The translations under genes and the position numbers were made by a program. 64,000 nt of DNA from NCBI RefSeq assembly GCF_001039005.1, contig NZ_LDWR01000002.1, positions 36,418 through 100,417 on the forward strand, written 5' to 3'. This document shows positions 16,890 through 27,500 of this stretch, piece after piece; the first letter of the stretch is position 1; the number at the start of each line of letters is the position of its first letter. The notes under the pieces were generated by a model that had not been told where the DNA came from, did no database searches, and saw only the letters and a list, made by a program, of their open reading frames with translations. The DNA is from Burkholderia cepacia. Lineage in GTDB: Bacteria > Pseudomonadota > Gammaproteobacteria > Burkholderiales > Burkholderiaceae.

Positions 16890-18185
16890 ATGTCGAACGT
16901 GGTGGTCGTGGGCGCCCAATGGGGCGACGAAGGCAAGGGGCGCGTCGTGGACTGGCTGGCCGCACAGGCCGATCTCGTCGCACGCTACAACGGTGGCCAT
17001 AACGCGGGCCATACGCTGGTCGTCGACGGCAAGACGTACAAGCTCGCGCTGCTGCCGAGCGGCGTCGTGCGCGGCAAGCGCGGCGTGATCGGCAACGGCG
17101 TGGCGCTCGATCCGGAAGCGCTGCTCGCGGAAATCGGGCGAATGGCCGAACTCGGGCTGTCGGTGACGCCGGACAATCTGTCGATCGCCGAGAACGCGAC
17201 GCTGGTGCTGCCGATTCACCGCGCGATCGACCAGGCGCAGGAGCGTCTGCGTCGCGAACCCATCGGCACCACGCTGCGCGGGATCGGGCCGGCGTACGAG
17301 GACAAGGTCGGGCGCCGCGGGCTGCGCGTCGACGATCTCGCGGAACCCGGCCAGCTTGCCGGCAAGCTCGACGTGCTCGTCGAGCATCACAACGCGTGGT
17401 TCCGTGGCCTGGGGCTCGACGAGTATTCCCGTGACGCGATGCTGGCGACGCTGGTCGACCTTGCGCCGAAGATCCTGCCGTTCGTGCGCCCGGTCTGGGC
17501 CGACCTCAACGACGCGACCGACCGCGGCGAGCGCATCCTGTTCGAAGGCTCGCAGGCCGTGATGCTGGACATCGACTGGGGCACGTACCCGTTCGTGACG
17601 TCGTCGGGCACTGTCGCATCGGCGGCGGCGTCCGGCACGGGCCTCGGCGCGTCGAAGCTCGGCCACGTGCTGGGCGTGACCAAGGCGTATGCGACGCGTG
17701 TCGGCGGCGGACCGTTCCTCACCGAGCTGACCAATGCAACCGGCGAAACGCTGCGCGCGCGCGGGCAGGAATTCGGCGTCAACACCGGCCGGCCGCGACG
17801 CTGCGGATGGCTCGATGCCGCGCAACTGCGCCAGGCCGTCAGGATCTCGGGCATCGATTCGCTGGCGCTCACCAAGCTCGACGTGCTCGACGGCTTCGCG
17901 TCGATCGAGCTGTGCGTCGGCTACGAACTCGATGGCGCGCGGGTCGACCATCTGCCCGCGAGCCTCGATGCACAGTCGCGTGCGAAGCCGGTCTACGAAC
18001 GGTTCGACGGCTGGCACGGCACCGTGAAGGGCGTGCGTGAGCGCGCGGCGCTGCCGCAGGCCGCGCAGGATTTCATTGCGCGTGTCGAAGCGGTCGCGGG
18101 TGTGCCGGTATCGATGATCACGACCGGTGCGGAGCGCGACGACACGATCGTGCTGAGCAATCCGTTCGATGCGGCGGCTGCGTAA
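16890..18185 (+). CDS. purA: Adenylosuccinate synthetase (probable second copy)
   Basis: A 431-residue enzyme, the normal length. It joins IMP and aspartate using GTP to give adenylosuccinate, the first committed step to AMP. The start at 16890 (MSNVVVVGAQWGDEGKG) gives the exact family N terminus, so upstream in-frame codons were rejected. Asp13 and His41 (in WGDEGKG and GGHNAGHT), the two catalytic residues of the E. coli enzyme, align at the same numbers. Also present are IGTTLRGIGPAYEDKVGRRG, a DIDWGTYPFVTSS segment, NTGRPRRCGWLD and the base-binding TKLDVLDG. Some usually fixed residues differ (IGTTLRG for IGTTGRG, FEGSQAVMLDID for FEGAQGTLLDID). The main copy is normally on chromosome 1, so this is probably a paralogue under LysR control. 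Confidence 0.93.
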   Translation: MSNVVVVGAQWGDEGKGRVVDWLAAQADLVARYNGGHNAGHTLVVDGKTYKLALLPSGVVRGKRGVIGNGVALDPEALLAEIGRMAELGLSVTPDNLSIAENATLVLPIHRAIDQAQERLRREPIGTTLRGIGPAYEDKVGRRGLRVDDLAEPGQLAGKLDVLVEHHNAWFRGLGLDEYSRDAMLATLVDLAPKILPFVRPVWADLNDATDRGERILFEGSQAVMLDIDWGTYPFVTSSGTVASAAASGTGLGASKLGHVLGVTKAYATRVGGGPFLTELTNATGETLRARGQEFGVNTGRPRRCGWLDAAQLRQAVRISGIDSLALTKLDVLDGFASIELCVGYELDGARVDHLPASLDAQSRAKPVYERFDGWHGTVKGVRERAALPQAAQDFIARVEAVAGVPVSMITTGAERDDTIVLSNPFDAAAA

Positions 18186-18484
18186 CGCGTCAAACGTGAC
18201 GTAAATCGCGGGTCGGCATCGTGGTCGCCGGGTAGTTTTTGCCGACCCGATGCCGTTGGCGGGTCAGCGCGTTCGATCGCATACACACCGCTTCCGGACG
18301 TCGCGCGCATGGCTGCTCCGCGACACGATTCGGCGTCCGGATCACGCAGCGTACGGCGAACTGGACACGCCTGCAGCGCTGCTGTACTGTTCCGCACAAT
18401 TCGCGCCAGACCGGCTTCGGCCGGCGCCGCCGGCACCATGGCCGCACGGCGGCGCGACGTGATCTCAATGCCGGGGACAGGTCG

Positions 18485-19435
18485 ATGGACACGTTACAGA
18501 TGATGCGCATTTTCGTGCGGGTCGCGGAGGAGGGCAGCTTCACGAGCGCGGCCCAGCGCCTCGACATCACGACGGCCTACGCATCGCGTTCGGTCGCGCA
18601 GCTCGAAACGCATCTGCGCACGCGCCTGCTCAACCGCAGCACGCGCCGCATCGCGCTGACCGACGCCGGGCAGCGTTATCTCGACCGCTGCCAGCGCATC
18701 CTCGGCTATATCGACGAAGCGGAAGCCGAGGCGGCGGACGCACAGGTGAAGCCGTCGGGACGGCTGCACGTTCACGCGACGACGAGTTTCGGCCAGGCCT
18801 ATGTCGTACCCGCGGTCGTGCGCTATCGGCAGCGCTATCCGTCGGTCGCGGTCGAGCTGACGCTGTCGCAGCATGTGCCCGACATCATCGACGAAGGCTA
18901 CGACGTGTCGCTGCAGTTGAGCACGGCGGAGTTGCCCGATTCGGGGCTCGTGTCGCAGCGGCTCGGCGAGGTGCACAGCGTGTTGTGCGCGTCGCCCGCC
19001 TATCTGAAGGAGCGCGGCACGCCGCGCACGGTGCGCGAGCTTGAAGGGCATGCGTGCCTGCAGATCGTCACGCCGGTGTTCCCGCGCGATCGCTGGCATC
19101 TCGACGGCCCGGACGGCCACGAGACGTTCGACCTGCCGTTGCCGGACTTCCAGGTGAACATCGCCGATGCGCTGGGTGGCGCGCTGCGCGCCGGCCTCGG
19201 GATCGGTTCGCTGCCGATGTCGTCCGCGCTGCCCGCGCTCGCGAGCGGTGCGCTGGTGCGTGTGCTGCCTGATTACCGGTTGCAGAAGCTGACGGTCTAC
19301 ACGCTGTACGCGTCGCGTCAGTATCTCGATGCGAAGATTCGCACGTTCGTCGATTTCCTGCGGGAATGCGTACCCGAAATGCTGGCCGCCGACGAGGCTG
19401 CGCTGAACGCTTCCTGTAATTCCCGGGATTCCTGA
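18485..19435 (+). CDS. LysR-family regulator (CrgA-like)
   Basis: A 316-residue LysR protein starting MDTLQMMRIFVRVAEEGSF at 18485, 300 bp after the synthetase gene. The winged helix has TAAQRLDITTAYASRSVAQL-type content (AAQRLDITTAYASRSV) and NRSTRRIALTDAGQRYL. The effector domain starts near residue 92 (SGRLHVHATTSFGQ). The DNA-binding part resembles the CrgA/YafC group, which often control nearby oxidoreductases or their own genes. No divergent partner is present, so the target is unclear. Confidence 0.88.
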   Translation: MDTLQMMRIFVRVAEEGSFTSAAQRLDITTAYASRSVAQLETHLRTRLLNRSTRRIALTDAGQRYLDRCQRILGYIDEAEAEAADAQVKPSGRLHVHATTSFGQAYVVPAVVRYRQRYPSVAVELTLSQHVPDIIDEGYDVSLQLSTAELPDSGLVSQRLGEVHSVLCASPAYLKERGTPRTVRELEGHACLQIVTPVFPRDRWHLDGPDGHETFDLPLPDFQVNIADALGGALRAGLGIGSLPMSSALPALASGALVRVLPDYRLQKLTVYTLYASRQYLDAKIRTFVDFLRECVPEMLAADEAALNASCNSRDS

Positions 19436-19538
19436 GTTCGGCACTACCGGTGCGTAGTGCACCGTGCTTCGTTCAGGCGAAGCAATTAATTTGCAATCCT
19501 GCCTTTATAGAAGGCGTCCAGCAGGCGTCCGCGATGGA

Positions 19539-19558
19539 CCCGGGCAATGATGCCCGGG
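19539..19558. repeat. Perfect 8-bp-stem hairpin
   Basis: CCCGGGCA-ATGA-TGCCCGGG in the gap between the LysR gene and the sulfonate-type binding protein. It could slow or end transcription from the LysR gene or sit in the leader of the next; there is no T run. Confidence 0.4.
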
Positions 19559-19702
19559 CAATCGGCGCCCTTATGAGAACGCTTGCTTTCGATATCGAAC
19601 ATCGTTGGTTCGATGCGCGGCGCCAACCTCCTAGAATCGGTTCGACCTGCTTCATCGCATGCGTGTGCCAATCCGCACTCACTCCATCGAATCCGAAACG
19701 AC

Positions 19703-20671
19703 ATGGCAGACCGACTATCCAGAACCCGCCGCCGGCTTCTTCATGCCGGCCTGGCGATCGCGACGGGCGCCGCTCACCCGGGCTTCGCGCTGGCGAGCAC
19801 GGCCGGTGCGCGGACGTTGCGCATCGGTTATCAGAAAGGGCCGCTCAGCCTGCTGAAGGCGCGCGGCACGTTGCAGGGCAAGCTCGCGACACTCGGCGTG
19901 AACGTTACATGGACCGAGTTTCCGTCGGGACCGCCGCAGCTTGAGGCGCTGAACGCGGGATCGATCGACTTCGGCGACGTCGGCGAGGCACCGCCGATCT
20001 TCGCGCTCGCGGCCGGCGCGCCGCTCGTCTATTACGCGCAGACGCCGGCCGGCCCCGCGGCCGAAGCGGTGGTCGTCGCGAAGGATTCGCCGGTCAGGAC
20101 CTTTGCGGACCTGCGCGGCAAGCGCATCGCGCTGGTGAAGGGATCGAATACGCACTTCCTGCTGGTCCGGCTGTTGCAGGCCGCGAAGCTCAACTACACG
20201 GACGTCACGCCGGTCTGGCTGTCGCCGTCCGATGCGCGGGCCGCGTTCGAGAATCGTTCGGTCGACGCGTGGATCATCTGGGATCCGTTCCTCGCGGTGG
20301 TCCAGCAGGCATTTGGCGCGCGCATCGTCGCGGACGGCACGGGGCTCGTCGAGAATCGCGGCTACTACTTCGCGTCGCGCAGCTATGCGCAGCGCAATGC
20401 CGACGTGCTGGACGTCGCCGTGTCGGAACTGACGGCGGTTCAGCGATGGCTCGATGCGAACCGCGCGCAGGGCGCGGCCGAGTTCTCGAAGCTCTGGGGG
20501 ATTCCGGAGCCTGCCGTGGCGCTTGCGTTTCGCCGCGCGCGCTTCGGCGTCGAACCCGTCACGCGCGACACGCTCGCGTATCAGCAGCGCATCGCAGACG
20601 TGTTCTACCAGGCCGGCATCCTGCCGAAACGCGTCGACGTCAGCCAGGCTGCGCCGCCCGCGCTCGCGTGA
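19703..20671 (+). CDS. Aliphatic-sulfonate-type ABC transporter substrate-binding protein (orphan)
   Basis: A 322-residue periplasmic binding protein of the SsuA/TauA type. The start MADRLSRTRRRLLHAG carries a twin-arginine-like motif and a hydrophobic stretch ending near GFALA, so Tat export is possible. The mature part begins RTLRIGYQKGPLSLLKARG, then WTEFPSGPPQLEALNAGSID and FGDVGEAPPIFA, which are the signature segments of sulfonate-binding proteins; RGKRIALVKGSNTHF and DAWIIWDPF follow. No permease or ATPase gene is adjacent, so it must use a transporter encoded elsewhere or have another role. Confidence 0.87.
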   Translation: MADRLSRTRRRLLHAGLAIATGAAHPGFALASTAGARTLRIGYQKGPLSLLKARGTLQGKLATLGVNVTWTEFPSGPPQLEALNAGSIDFGDVGEAPPIFALAAGAPLVYYAQTPAGPAAEAVVVAKDSPVRTFADLRGKRIALVKGSNTHFLLVRLLQAAKLNYTDVTPVWLSPSDARAAFENRSVDAWIIWDPFLAVVQQAFGARIVADGTGLVENRGYYFASRSYAQRNADVLDVAVSELTAVQRWLDANRAQGAAEFSKLWGIPEPAVALAFRRARFGVEPVTRDTLAYQQRIADVFYQAGILPKRVDVSQAAPPALA

Positions 20672-20716
20672 CGGCATCGCCGGCGCGGGATTTGCTCAAC
20701 GCGTGACGCAAGCGGC

Positions 20717-21697
20717 CTACGGCGCGACGCGGGACAGCGGCACCGCTTCGCCGCGCAGCTTCGCGACGTCGCGGCCCGGCGCCTCGCCGAAGAGCCGCGC
20801 GTATTCGCGGCTGAATTGCGACGCGCTCACATAACCGACGCTGCGGCACGCCTGCCGCGCATCCATCGCCGACAGGCACATCAAGCGGCGTGCCTCCTGC
20901 AACCGCAGTACCTTCTGGCATTGCAACGGGCTCATCGACGTGACCGCACGGAAGTGGTGATGGAAGGTCGACGGGCTCATGTCCAGCTGTCGCGCGAGCG
21001 AGTCGACCGACATCGGATCGACGTAGTGGTCGCGAATCCACGCGACGGCGCGCGAGATGCGCTGCGTCGTCGAATCGGCCTGGCCGACCTGCGCGACGCG
21101 CGCGCCCGACGGGCCACGCAACAGGCGAATGAGGATTTCGTCGACGATCAGCGGTGCAAGCAGGTCAAGCTCGTCGGGTTGCGCGATCAGCTGCATCAGC
21201 CGCGCAACGGCGTCGACGATTTCCGGTAGGGCATCGTGCGTGTCGACCGCGCTGCAGTCGACGGCCTTCGGCAGCCCGCGCGGAAACACGCGTGGCGTGA
21301 GCGCCGCGATGCGGGCCGGGTCGAGTTCGATCTGGACGGAAAGAAACGGCTCGGCAGGGTCCGCGTGCGTCACGCGGCCGGTGACGGGCAGGTCGGCTGT
21401 CGCGACCAGCATCCGCGATTCGTCGATCACGTAGGTGTTGTCGCCGATGCGCATCGACTTCGCGCCTTGCCCGACGACGCTCATGCACGCGTGGTGCACG
21501 CCGTGGTGCCAGTGCGTCGGCGACGCGGATACGCGGGCGATGCGCATGCCGCGCACCGGTAGTTCGAACGTGCCGTCGTGTGGCGCGTAGGCGGCGATCA
21601 ATGCCGCGAGCCGGGCTGCGGGCGACCGGGCAGGCGACCGGGGGGCGTGACCTGGCGTGGTGCGCGGTAGCGGCGGCGTTCGGGCGTCGATTTCCAT
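20717..21697 (-). CDS. AraC-family regulator with AraC_N domain
   Basis: A 326-residue regulator; the start at MEIDARTPP (21697) is chosen because upstream in-frame sequence is not regulator-like. The AraC_N domain (about 45-200) contains CMSVVGQGAKSMRIG and TADLPVTGRVTHA; the helix-turn-helix pair (about 215-315) contains VAWIRDHYVDPMSVDSLA, MSPSTFHHHFRAVTSMSPLQ and GYVSASQFSREYARLFGEAP. It shares domain order and many motifs with the AraC protein at 7197-8207. It converges with the sulfonate-type binding protein. Confidence 0.87.
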   Translation of the reverse strand: MEIDARTPPLPRTTPGHAPRSPARSPAARLAALIAAYAPHDGTFELPVRGMRIARVSASPTHWHHGVHHACMSVVGQGAKSMRIGDNTYVIDESRMLVATADLPVTGRVTHADPAEPFLSVQIELDPARIAALTPRVFPRGLPKAVDCSAVDTHDALPEIVDAVARLMQLIAQPDELDLLAPLIVDEILIRLLRGPSGARVAQVGQADSTTQRISRAVAWIRDHYVDPMSVDSLARQLDMSPSTFHHHFRAVTSMSPLQCQKVLRLQEARRLMCLSAMDARQACRSVGYVSASQFSREYARLFGEAPGRDVAKLRGEAVPLSRVAP

Positions 21698-22229
21698 GTT
21701 GTGCGGGCGAATGGCGGAGTGGTCAGTACAAGGCGCGCAACTGCGATTCCCTGTTGGCTTCCAGGCAGGGAATCGCACGGCGGTCACATCGTACGGCGAG
21801 TCGCGTACGCGGGATTGCCTAAACCTGTCGGAAATTAGCCCGATCATCCGGACCTGCAGGGCCGGCGCTCGCATTGCCCGTCGTCGCGCGGTGTGCAGCG
21901 CACAAATTCGGAAATTAAGGCAAAACAATCGCAGGATCGGGCAAGCCATTTCCCGGCGGTTTTCATACTATTGCACCTGCTGAAAGAAATGTGTTCCGGC
22001 GCGCTCGGGTGATGCGGGCAAGTGTCGCATGACGCGTGGACGCCGCCGGCCTGGCCGCGCGTGTCGCCGCCGCGATCCGCCGGAAAAGACTCAGGACTGC
22101 TATTCGAATGTTCGTGCATCGGGCCAACCGAGGCCGGCTTGCGCCCGTAGTATACCGGCGCGCGACGCGGCGGCGGATGCAGAGGCAAATAGATGCAAAG
22201 GCAGCCTTCCGCGCAGGGGAACCGGACAA
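21698..22229. other. Divergent intergenic region between AraC and LysR genes
   Basis: 530 bp holding the promoters of the AraC gene (minus) and the LysR gene (plus), and the inverted repeat at 21743-21776. No gene was recognised. Confidence 0.4.
21743..21776. promoter_or_regulatory. Inverted repeat upstream of the AraC gene
   Basis: GCGATTCCCTG (21743-21753) and CAGGGAATCGC (21766-21776) are perfect 11-bp arms around a 12-bp spacer, 46 bp upstream of the AraC start codon. It could be an operator or a leader hairpin. Confidence 0.45.
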
Positions 22230-23111
22230 ATGGACCAACTTCAATCGATTCGGGCATTCGTGACGGTAGCCAGGGAAGGCGGGTTTCGCCGGGCGGCGAC
22301 GCGGCTGCGCGTGTCGACGGCGATGGCGAGCCGGCTGGTCGATGCGCTCGAGACGCGCCTCGGTGCGCGCCTGCTTCAACGCAGCACCTGCCACCAGTCG
22401 CTGACGGAAATCGGCGAGCTGTATCTCGCGCGCGTCGAGCGGATTCTCGGCGCGATCGACGAGATCGACGGCCGTTTCGTCGCGATGGGCAGCAAGCCGG
22501 AAGGCATGTTGCGCATCGCCGCGCCCGTCGCGTTCGGGCTCAGCCAGTTGAGCGCGTTGCTCGATCGCTTCGTGCACCGGTTTCCGGACGTGCGGCCGAT
22601 CGTGACGCTGACCGATGCCCACGTCGACCTGACATCCGAAGCCATCGATGTCGCGTTCCTGACCGACGGCATGCCGGTTTCCGGTGCGCACGCGCTGCAT
22701 ACGTTGGCCGCGTACGAATCCGTGCGTGTCGCGGCACCCGGTTACGTCGCCGCGCACGGTGGCGCGGCCGCATCGGGCGACTGGCCGGACATCGCGGCCG
22801 TGCGGCTCGATCTGCCGGTGGCCGACGACGAGTACGCGGCCGGACTGCGACCCGACGCGGCGTCCGGCCATACGGGTGTCGGCCATCTCGAGATGGCGCG
22901 GCGCCTGGCCGTGGCCGGCATGGGCGCCGCGGTGCTGCCCGCGTATCTCGTCGACGCCGATCTGGCGGCCGGCACGCTGGTTCGCGTCGCGCCGGTCCGC
23001 CCGCTCGCGCCCGTCACGTTGAAGCTCGCGCACGCGCGTGCCGCACGTCTGCCGGCCGCCGCGCGAGTGTTCATCGAATTCGCCGGCGCCGCGTTCCGGC
23101 CTGCACGCTAG
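22230..23111 (+). CDS. LysR-family regulator upstream of the RND efflux operon
   Basis: A 293-residue LysR protein. MDQLQSIRAFVTVAREGGF opens the winged helix, followed by RLRVSTAMASRLVDALE and QRSTCHQSLTEIGELYL; the effector domain starts near residue 92 (EGMLRIAAPVAFGLSQ). The start at 22230 follows CAGGGGAACC, a good ribosome-binding site. It is in the same direction as the efflux genes and 231 bp upstream of them, the position in which Burkholderia efflux operons often keep a LysR regulator, so control of the pump is the natural inference. Confidence 0.88.
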   Translation: MDQLQSIRAFVTVAREGGFRRAATRLRVSTAMASRLVDALETRLGARLLQRSTCHQSLTEIGELYLARVERILGAIDEIDGRFVAMGSKPEGMLRIAAPVAFGLSQLSALLDRFVHRFPDVRPIVTLTDAHVDLTSEAIDVAFLTDGMPVSGAHALHTLAAYESVRVAAPGYVAAHGGAAASGDWPDIAAVRLDLPVADDEYAAGLRPDAASGHTGVGHLEMARRLAVAGMGAAVLPAYLVDADLAAGTLVRVAPVRPLAPVTLKLAHARAARLPAAARVFIEFAGAAFRPAR

Positions 23112-23342
23112 CGGCCCGGTTCGCCGCCGCGGCAACGCGCGCCCGCCGGGGCCGCGCGCTCGCCATTCTTTTTTCACGGAAGCAGTTCGGCAAACGAACG
23201 CTCCGCAGGGCGCAGTGCACGCCCGCCACACGCGCCCGCCTCCGCGACGGAAAGGAAGCGACAGCATTCCGACTTCGCGTGCGGGCCATGAGGAGACCTG
23301 GTGATTCCCATTGAAGGTCGTTTATTTGTGAGAGGTCGCTCC

Positions 23343-24581
23343 ATGCGCGTCGAACGGGTTCCATACCGCTTAATCACTGCCGCAACGGCTGCCGTTTTCC
23401 TGGCCGCGTGCGGGAAAAAAGAATCGGCGCCGCCGCCGCAAACGCCGGAAGTCGGCGTCGTCACCGTGCAGCCGCAAGCCGTCCCGGCGGTGACCGAGTT
23501 GCCGGGACGCACCAGTGCGTTTCTCGTCGCACAGGTGCGCGCACGGGTCGACGGCATCGTGCTGCGCCGTGAATTCACCGAAGGCACGGACGTCAAGGCC
23601 GGCCAGCGCCTCTACAAGATCGATCCGGCGCCGTACATCGCCGCGCTGAACAGCGCGAAGGCGACGCTGGCGAGGGCACAGGCGAACCTCGTGACGCAGA
23701 ACGCGCTGGTCGCGCGCTACAAGGTGCTGGTGGCGGCGAACGCGGTCAGCAAGCAGGACTACGACAACGCGGTGGCCACGCAAGGTCAGGCCGCGGCGGA
23801 CGTCGCGGCCGGCAAGGCAGCGGTCGACACCGCGCAGATCAACCTCGGCTACACCGATGTCGTGTCGCCGGTCTCGGGCCGTGTCGGCATCTCGCAGGTG
23901 ACGCCGGGCGCCTACGTGCAGGCGAGCCAGGCGACGCTGATGTCGACGGTGCAGCAGCTCGACCCGGTGTATGTGGATCTCACGCAATCGAGCCTCCAAG
24001 GGCTGAAGCTGCGCCAGGACGTGCAGAGCGGGCGTCTGAAGACGACCGGCCCGGGCGCCGCGAAGGTGTCGCTGGTGCTGGAAGACGGCAAGACCTATGC
24101 GGAGCCGGGCAAGCTGCAGTTCTCGGACGTGACGGTCGACCAGACCACCGGCTCGGTGACGATCCGTGCGCTCTTCCCGAACCCGGGCAAGGTGCTGCTG
24201 CCGGGGATGTTCGTGCGTGCACGGATCGAGGAAGGCGTGAACGAGAACGCGTTCCTGGTGCCGCAGATCGGCGTCACACATGACCAGAAGGGCCAGGCGA
24301 TCGCGCTGGTGGTGAACGCCGGCAACAAGGTCGAGACGCGACCGTTGACGACGACCGGCACGTACGGCCAGAACTGGATCGTCGAAGGCGGTCTGGAGGC
24401 GGGTGATCACGTGATCGTGCAGGGCGTCGACAAGGTGCGTCCGGGCGCGACCGTGAAGACCGTCGCGGCACAGCTTGCACCGGCACCGGACACCGCATCC
24501 GCCACACCGGCAAGCGCCGCGCCGGCGAGTACCGCCGCCCATGCTGCAGCAAGTTCGGCCGTCGCATCGGCCGCGCAATAA
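23343..24581 (+). CDS. RND efflux periplasmic adaptor subunit (membrane fusion lipoprotein)
   Basis: A 412-residue AcrA/AmrA-type adaptor that links the inner-membrane pump to the outer-membrane channel. The N terminus ends in a lipobox, AVFLAAC, so Cys23 is probably lipidated. The barrel/lipoyl part shows VDGIVLRREFTEGTDVKAGQ and, on the other side of the helical hairpin (about 105-150), YTDVVSPVSGRVGIS; later GSVTIRALFPNPGKVLLPGM is typical. An Ala/Pro/Thr-rich tail closes the chain. It is the first gene of a three-gene operon, 15 bp before the pump gene. Confidence 0.93.
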   Translation: MRVERVPYRLITAATAAVFLAACGKKESAPPPQTPEVGVVTVQPQAVPAVTELPGRTSAFLVAQVRARVDGIVLRREFTEGTDVKAGQRLYKIDPAPYIAALNSAKATLARAQANLVTQNALVARYKVLVAANAVSKQDYDNAVATQGQAAADVAAGKAAVDTAQINLGYTDVVSPVSGRVGISQVTPGAYVQASQATLMSTVQQLDPVYVDLTQSSLQGLKLRQDVQSGRLKTTGPGAAKVSLVLEDGKTYAEPGKLQFSDVTVDQTTGSVTIRALFPNPGKVLLPGMFVRARIEEGVNENAFLVPQIGVTHDQKGQAIALVVNAGNKVETRPLTTTGTYGQNWIVEGGLEAGDHVIVQGVDKVRPGATVKTVAAQLAPAPDTASATPASAAPASTAAHAAASSAVASAAQ

Positions 24582-24596
24582 CAGGGAGTCCGTTTC

Positions 24597-27500
24597 ATGG
24601 CCAAGTTCTTTATCGATCGCCCGATCTTCGCGTGGGTGATCGCGATCGTGCTGATGCTGGCCGGCATCGCGTCGATCTTCAAGATGCCGATCGCGCAGTA
24701 TCCGACGATCGCGCCGCCGACGATCCAGATCCAGGCGAATTACCCGGGCGCTTCCGCGAAGACGGTGGAAGACACGGTGACGCAGGTGATCGAGCAGCAG
24801 ATGAGCGGTCTCGACAACTTCCTGTACATGTCGTCGACGAGCGACGATTCGGGCAACGCGACGATCACGCTGACCTTCTCGCCGGGCACGAATCCTGACG
24901 TCGCGCAGGTGCAGGTGCAGAACAAGCTGTCGCTCGCGACGCCGAACCTGCCGCAGGTCGTGCAGCAGCTCGGCATGCAGGTCACGAAGTCGAGCAGCAA
25001 CTGGCTGATGTGGTTCGCGTTCAACTCCGAGGACGGCAACATGTCGAAGGAGGACCTGACGAACTATGTCGCGTCGCACGTGCTCGATCCGCTCAGCCGC
25101 GTCAACGGCGTCGGCCAGACGCTGCTGCTCGGTTCGCAGTTCTCGATGCGCATCTGGCTCGATCCGGTCAAGCTGACCAACTACGGCCTGACGCCGGTCG
25201 ACGTGACGGCCGCTATCACGCAGCAGAACGTGCAGATCGCGGGCGGCCAGATCGGCGGCACGCCGGCGAAGCCGGGCACCGTGCTGCAGGCGACGATCAC
25301 CGAATCGACGCTGCTGCGCACGCCCGAACAGTTCGGCAACATCCTGCTGAAGGTCAACCAGGACGGTTCGCAGGTTCGGCTGAAGGACGTCGGCCGTGCG
25401 GCGCTGGGTTCGGAGAACTACACGTTCGACACGAAGTACATGGGGCAGCCGACGGCCGGCCTCGGTATCCAGCTCGCGACCGGCGCAAACGCGCTCGCGA
25501 CTGCAACCGCGCTGCGGGCCAAGATCCAGGAGCTGTCGAAGTACTTCCCGCACGGCCTCGTCGTCCACTACCCGTACGACACGACGCCGTTCGTGCGCCT
25601 GTCGATCGAGGAAGTGGTCAAGACGCTGATCGAGGGCATCGTGCTCGTGTTCCTCGTGATGTATCTGTTCCTGCAGAACCTGCGGGCGACGATCATCCCG
25701 ACGATCGCGGTGCCGGTCGTGCTGCTCGGCACGTTCGCGATCATGGGCGTGGCCGGCTTCTCGATCAACACGCTGTCGATGTTCGGCCTCGTGCTCGCGA
25801 TCGGCCTGCTGGTCGACGATGCGATCGTCGTGGTCGAGAACGTCGAGCGCGTGATGGCGGAAGAGGGCCTGTCGCCGAAGGAGGCGACCAAGAAGGCGAT
25901 GAGCCAGATCACCGGCGCGCTCGTCGGCGTGGCGCTGGTGCTGTCGGCGGTGTTCGTGCCGGTCGCGTTCTCGGGTGGTTCGGTCGGCGCGATCTATCGC
26001 CAGTTCTCGCTGACGATCGTGTCGGCGATGGTGCTGTCGGTGCTCGTCGCGTTGATTCTGACGCCGGCGCTGTGCGCGACGATCCTGAAGCCGATCTCGC
26101 AAGGGCATCACGAAGAGAAGAAGGGTTTCTTCGGCTGGTTCAACCGGACCTTCGATCGCAGCCGCGATCGCTACACGAGCGGCGTGAACCACGTGATCCG
26201 GCGCTCGGGCCGCTGGCTCGTGATCTACCTGGCCGTCTTCGTCGCGGTCGGCGTGATGTTCGCGCGTTTGCCGAAGTCGTTCCTGCCCGACGAGGACCAG
26301 GGCTACATGTTCATGATCGTGCAGACACCGTCCGGCTCCACGCAGGAAACGACCGGCAAGACGCTCGACAACATCAACACGTACCTGACCACCGCGGAGA
26401 AGGATGTGGTCGACTCGGTGTTCACGGTCAACGGCTTCAGCTTCGCGGGCCGCGGCCAGAACGCGGGTCTCGTGTTCGTGAAGCTGAAACCGTACGAGCA
26501 CCGCCAGCGTTCGGACCAGAAGGTCCAGGCGCTGATCGGCCGGACCTTCGCGCACTACTCGCAGTACAAGGATGCGATGGTGATCCCGTTCAACCCGCCG
26601 TCGATTCCCGAACTCGGTACGGCTGCCGGTTTCGACTTCGAGCTGACGGACAACGCCGGTCTCGGCCACGAAGCATTGATGGCCGCGCGCGGGCAGTTGC
26701 TCGGGATGGCCGCGAAGGACCCCGCGCTCGCGCTGGTGCGCCCGAACGGCCTGAACGACACGCCGCAGTACAAGGTCGACATCGACCGCGAGAAGGCGAA
26801 CGCGCTTGGCGTCACGGCGGCCGCGATCGACCAGACGTTCTCGATCGCGTGGGCGTCGCAGTACGTGAACAACTTCCTCGATACCGACGGCCGGATCAAG
26901 AAGGTCTACGTGCAGTCGGATGCGCCGTTCCGGATGACGCCGGAAGACATGAACATCTGGTACGTGCGCAACAGCGCGGGCGGGATGGTGCCGTTCAGCG
27001 CGTTCTCGACCGGCCACTGGAGCTACGGATCGCCGAAGCTCGAACGCTACAACGGCGTGTCGTCGATCGAGATCCAGGGGCAGGCCGCGGAGGGTAAATC
27101 GACCGGCCAGGCGATGACCGCGATGGAAGCGCTCGCGAGCAAGCTGCCGGAAGGCATCGGCTATTCGTGGACGGGCCTGTCGTTCCAGGAAATCCAGTCC
27201 GGTTCGCAAGCGCCGGTGCTGTATGCGATCTCGATTCTCGTCGTGTTCCTGTGTCTCGCGGCGCTGTATGAAAGCTGGTCGATCCCGTTCTCGGTGATCA
27301 TGGTCGTGCCGCTCGGCGTGGTCGGCGCACTGCTCGCGACGATGCTGCGCGGTCTCGAGAACGACGTGTTCTTCCAGGTCGGCCTGCTGACCACCGTGGG
27401 CTTGTCTGCGAAGAACGCGATCCTGATCGTCGAGTTCGCGCGCGAACTGCAGGCGAAGGAGAACATGGGGCCGGTGCGCGCGGCGATCGAAGCGGCGCGC

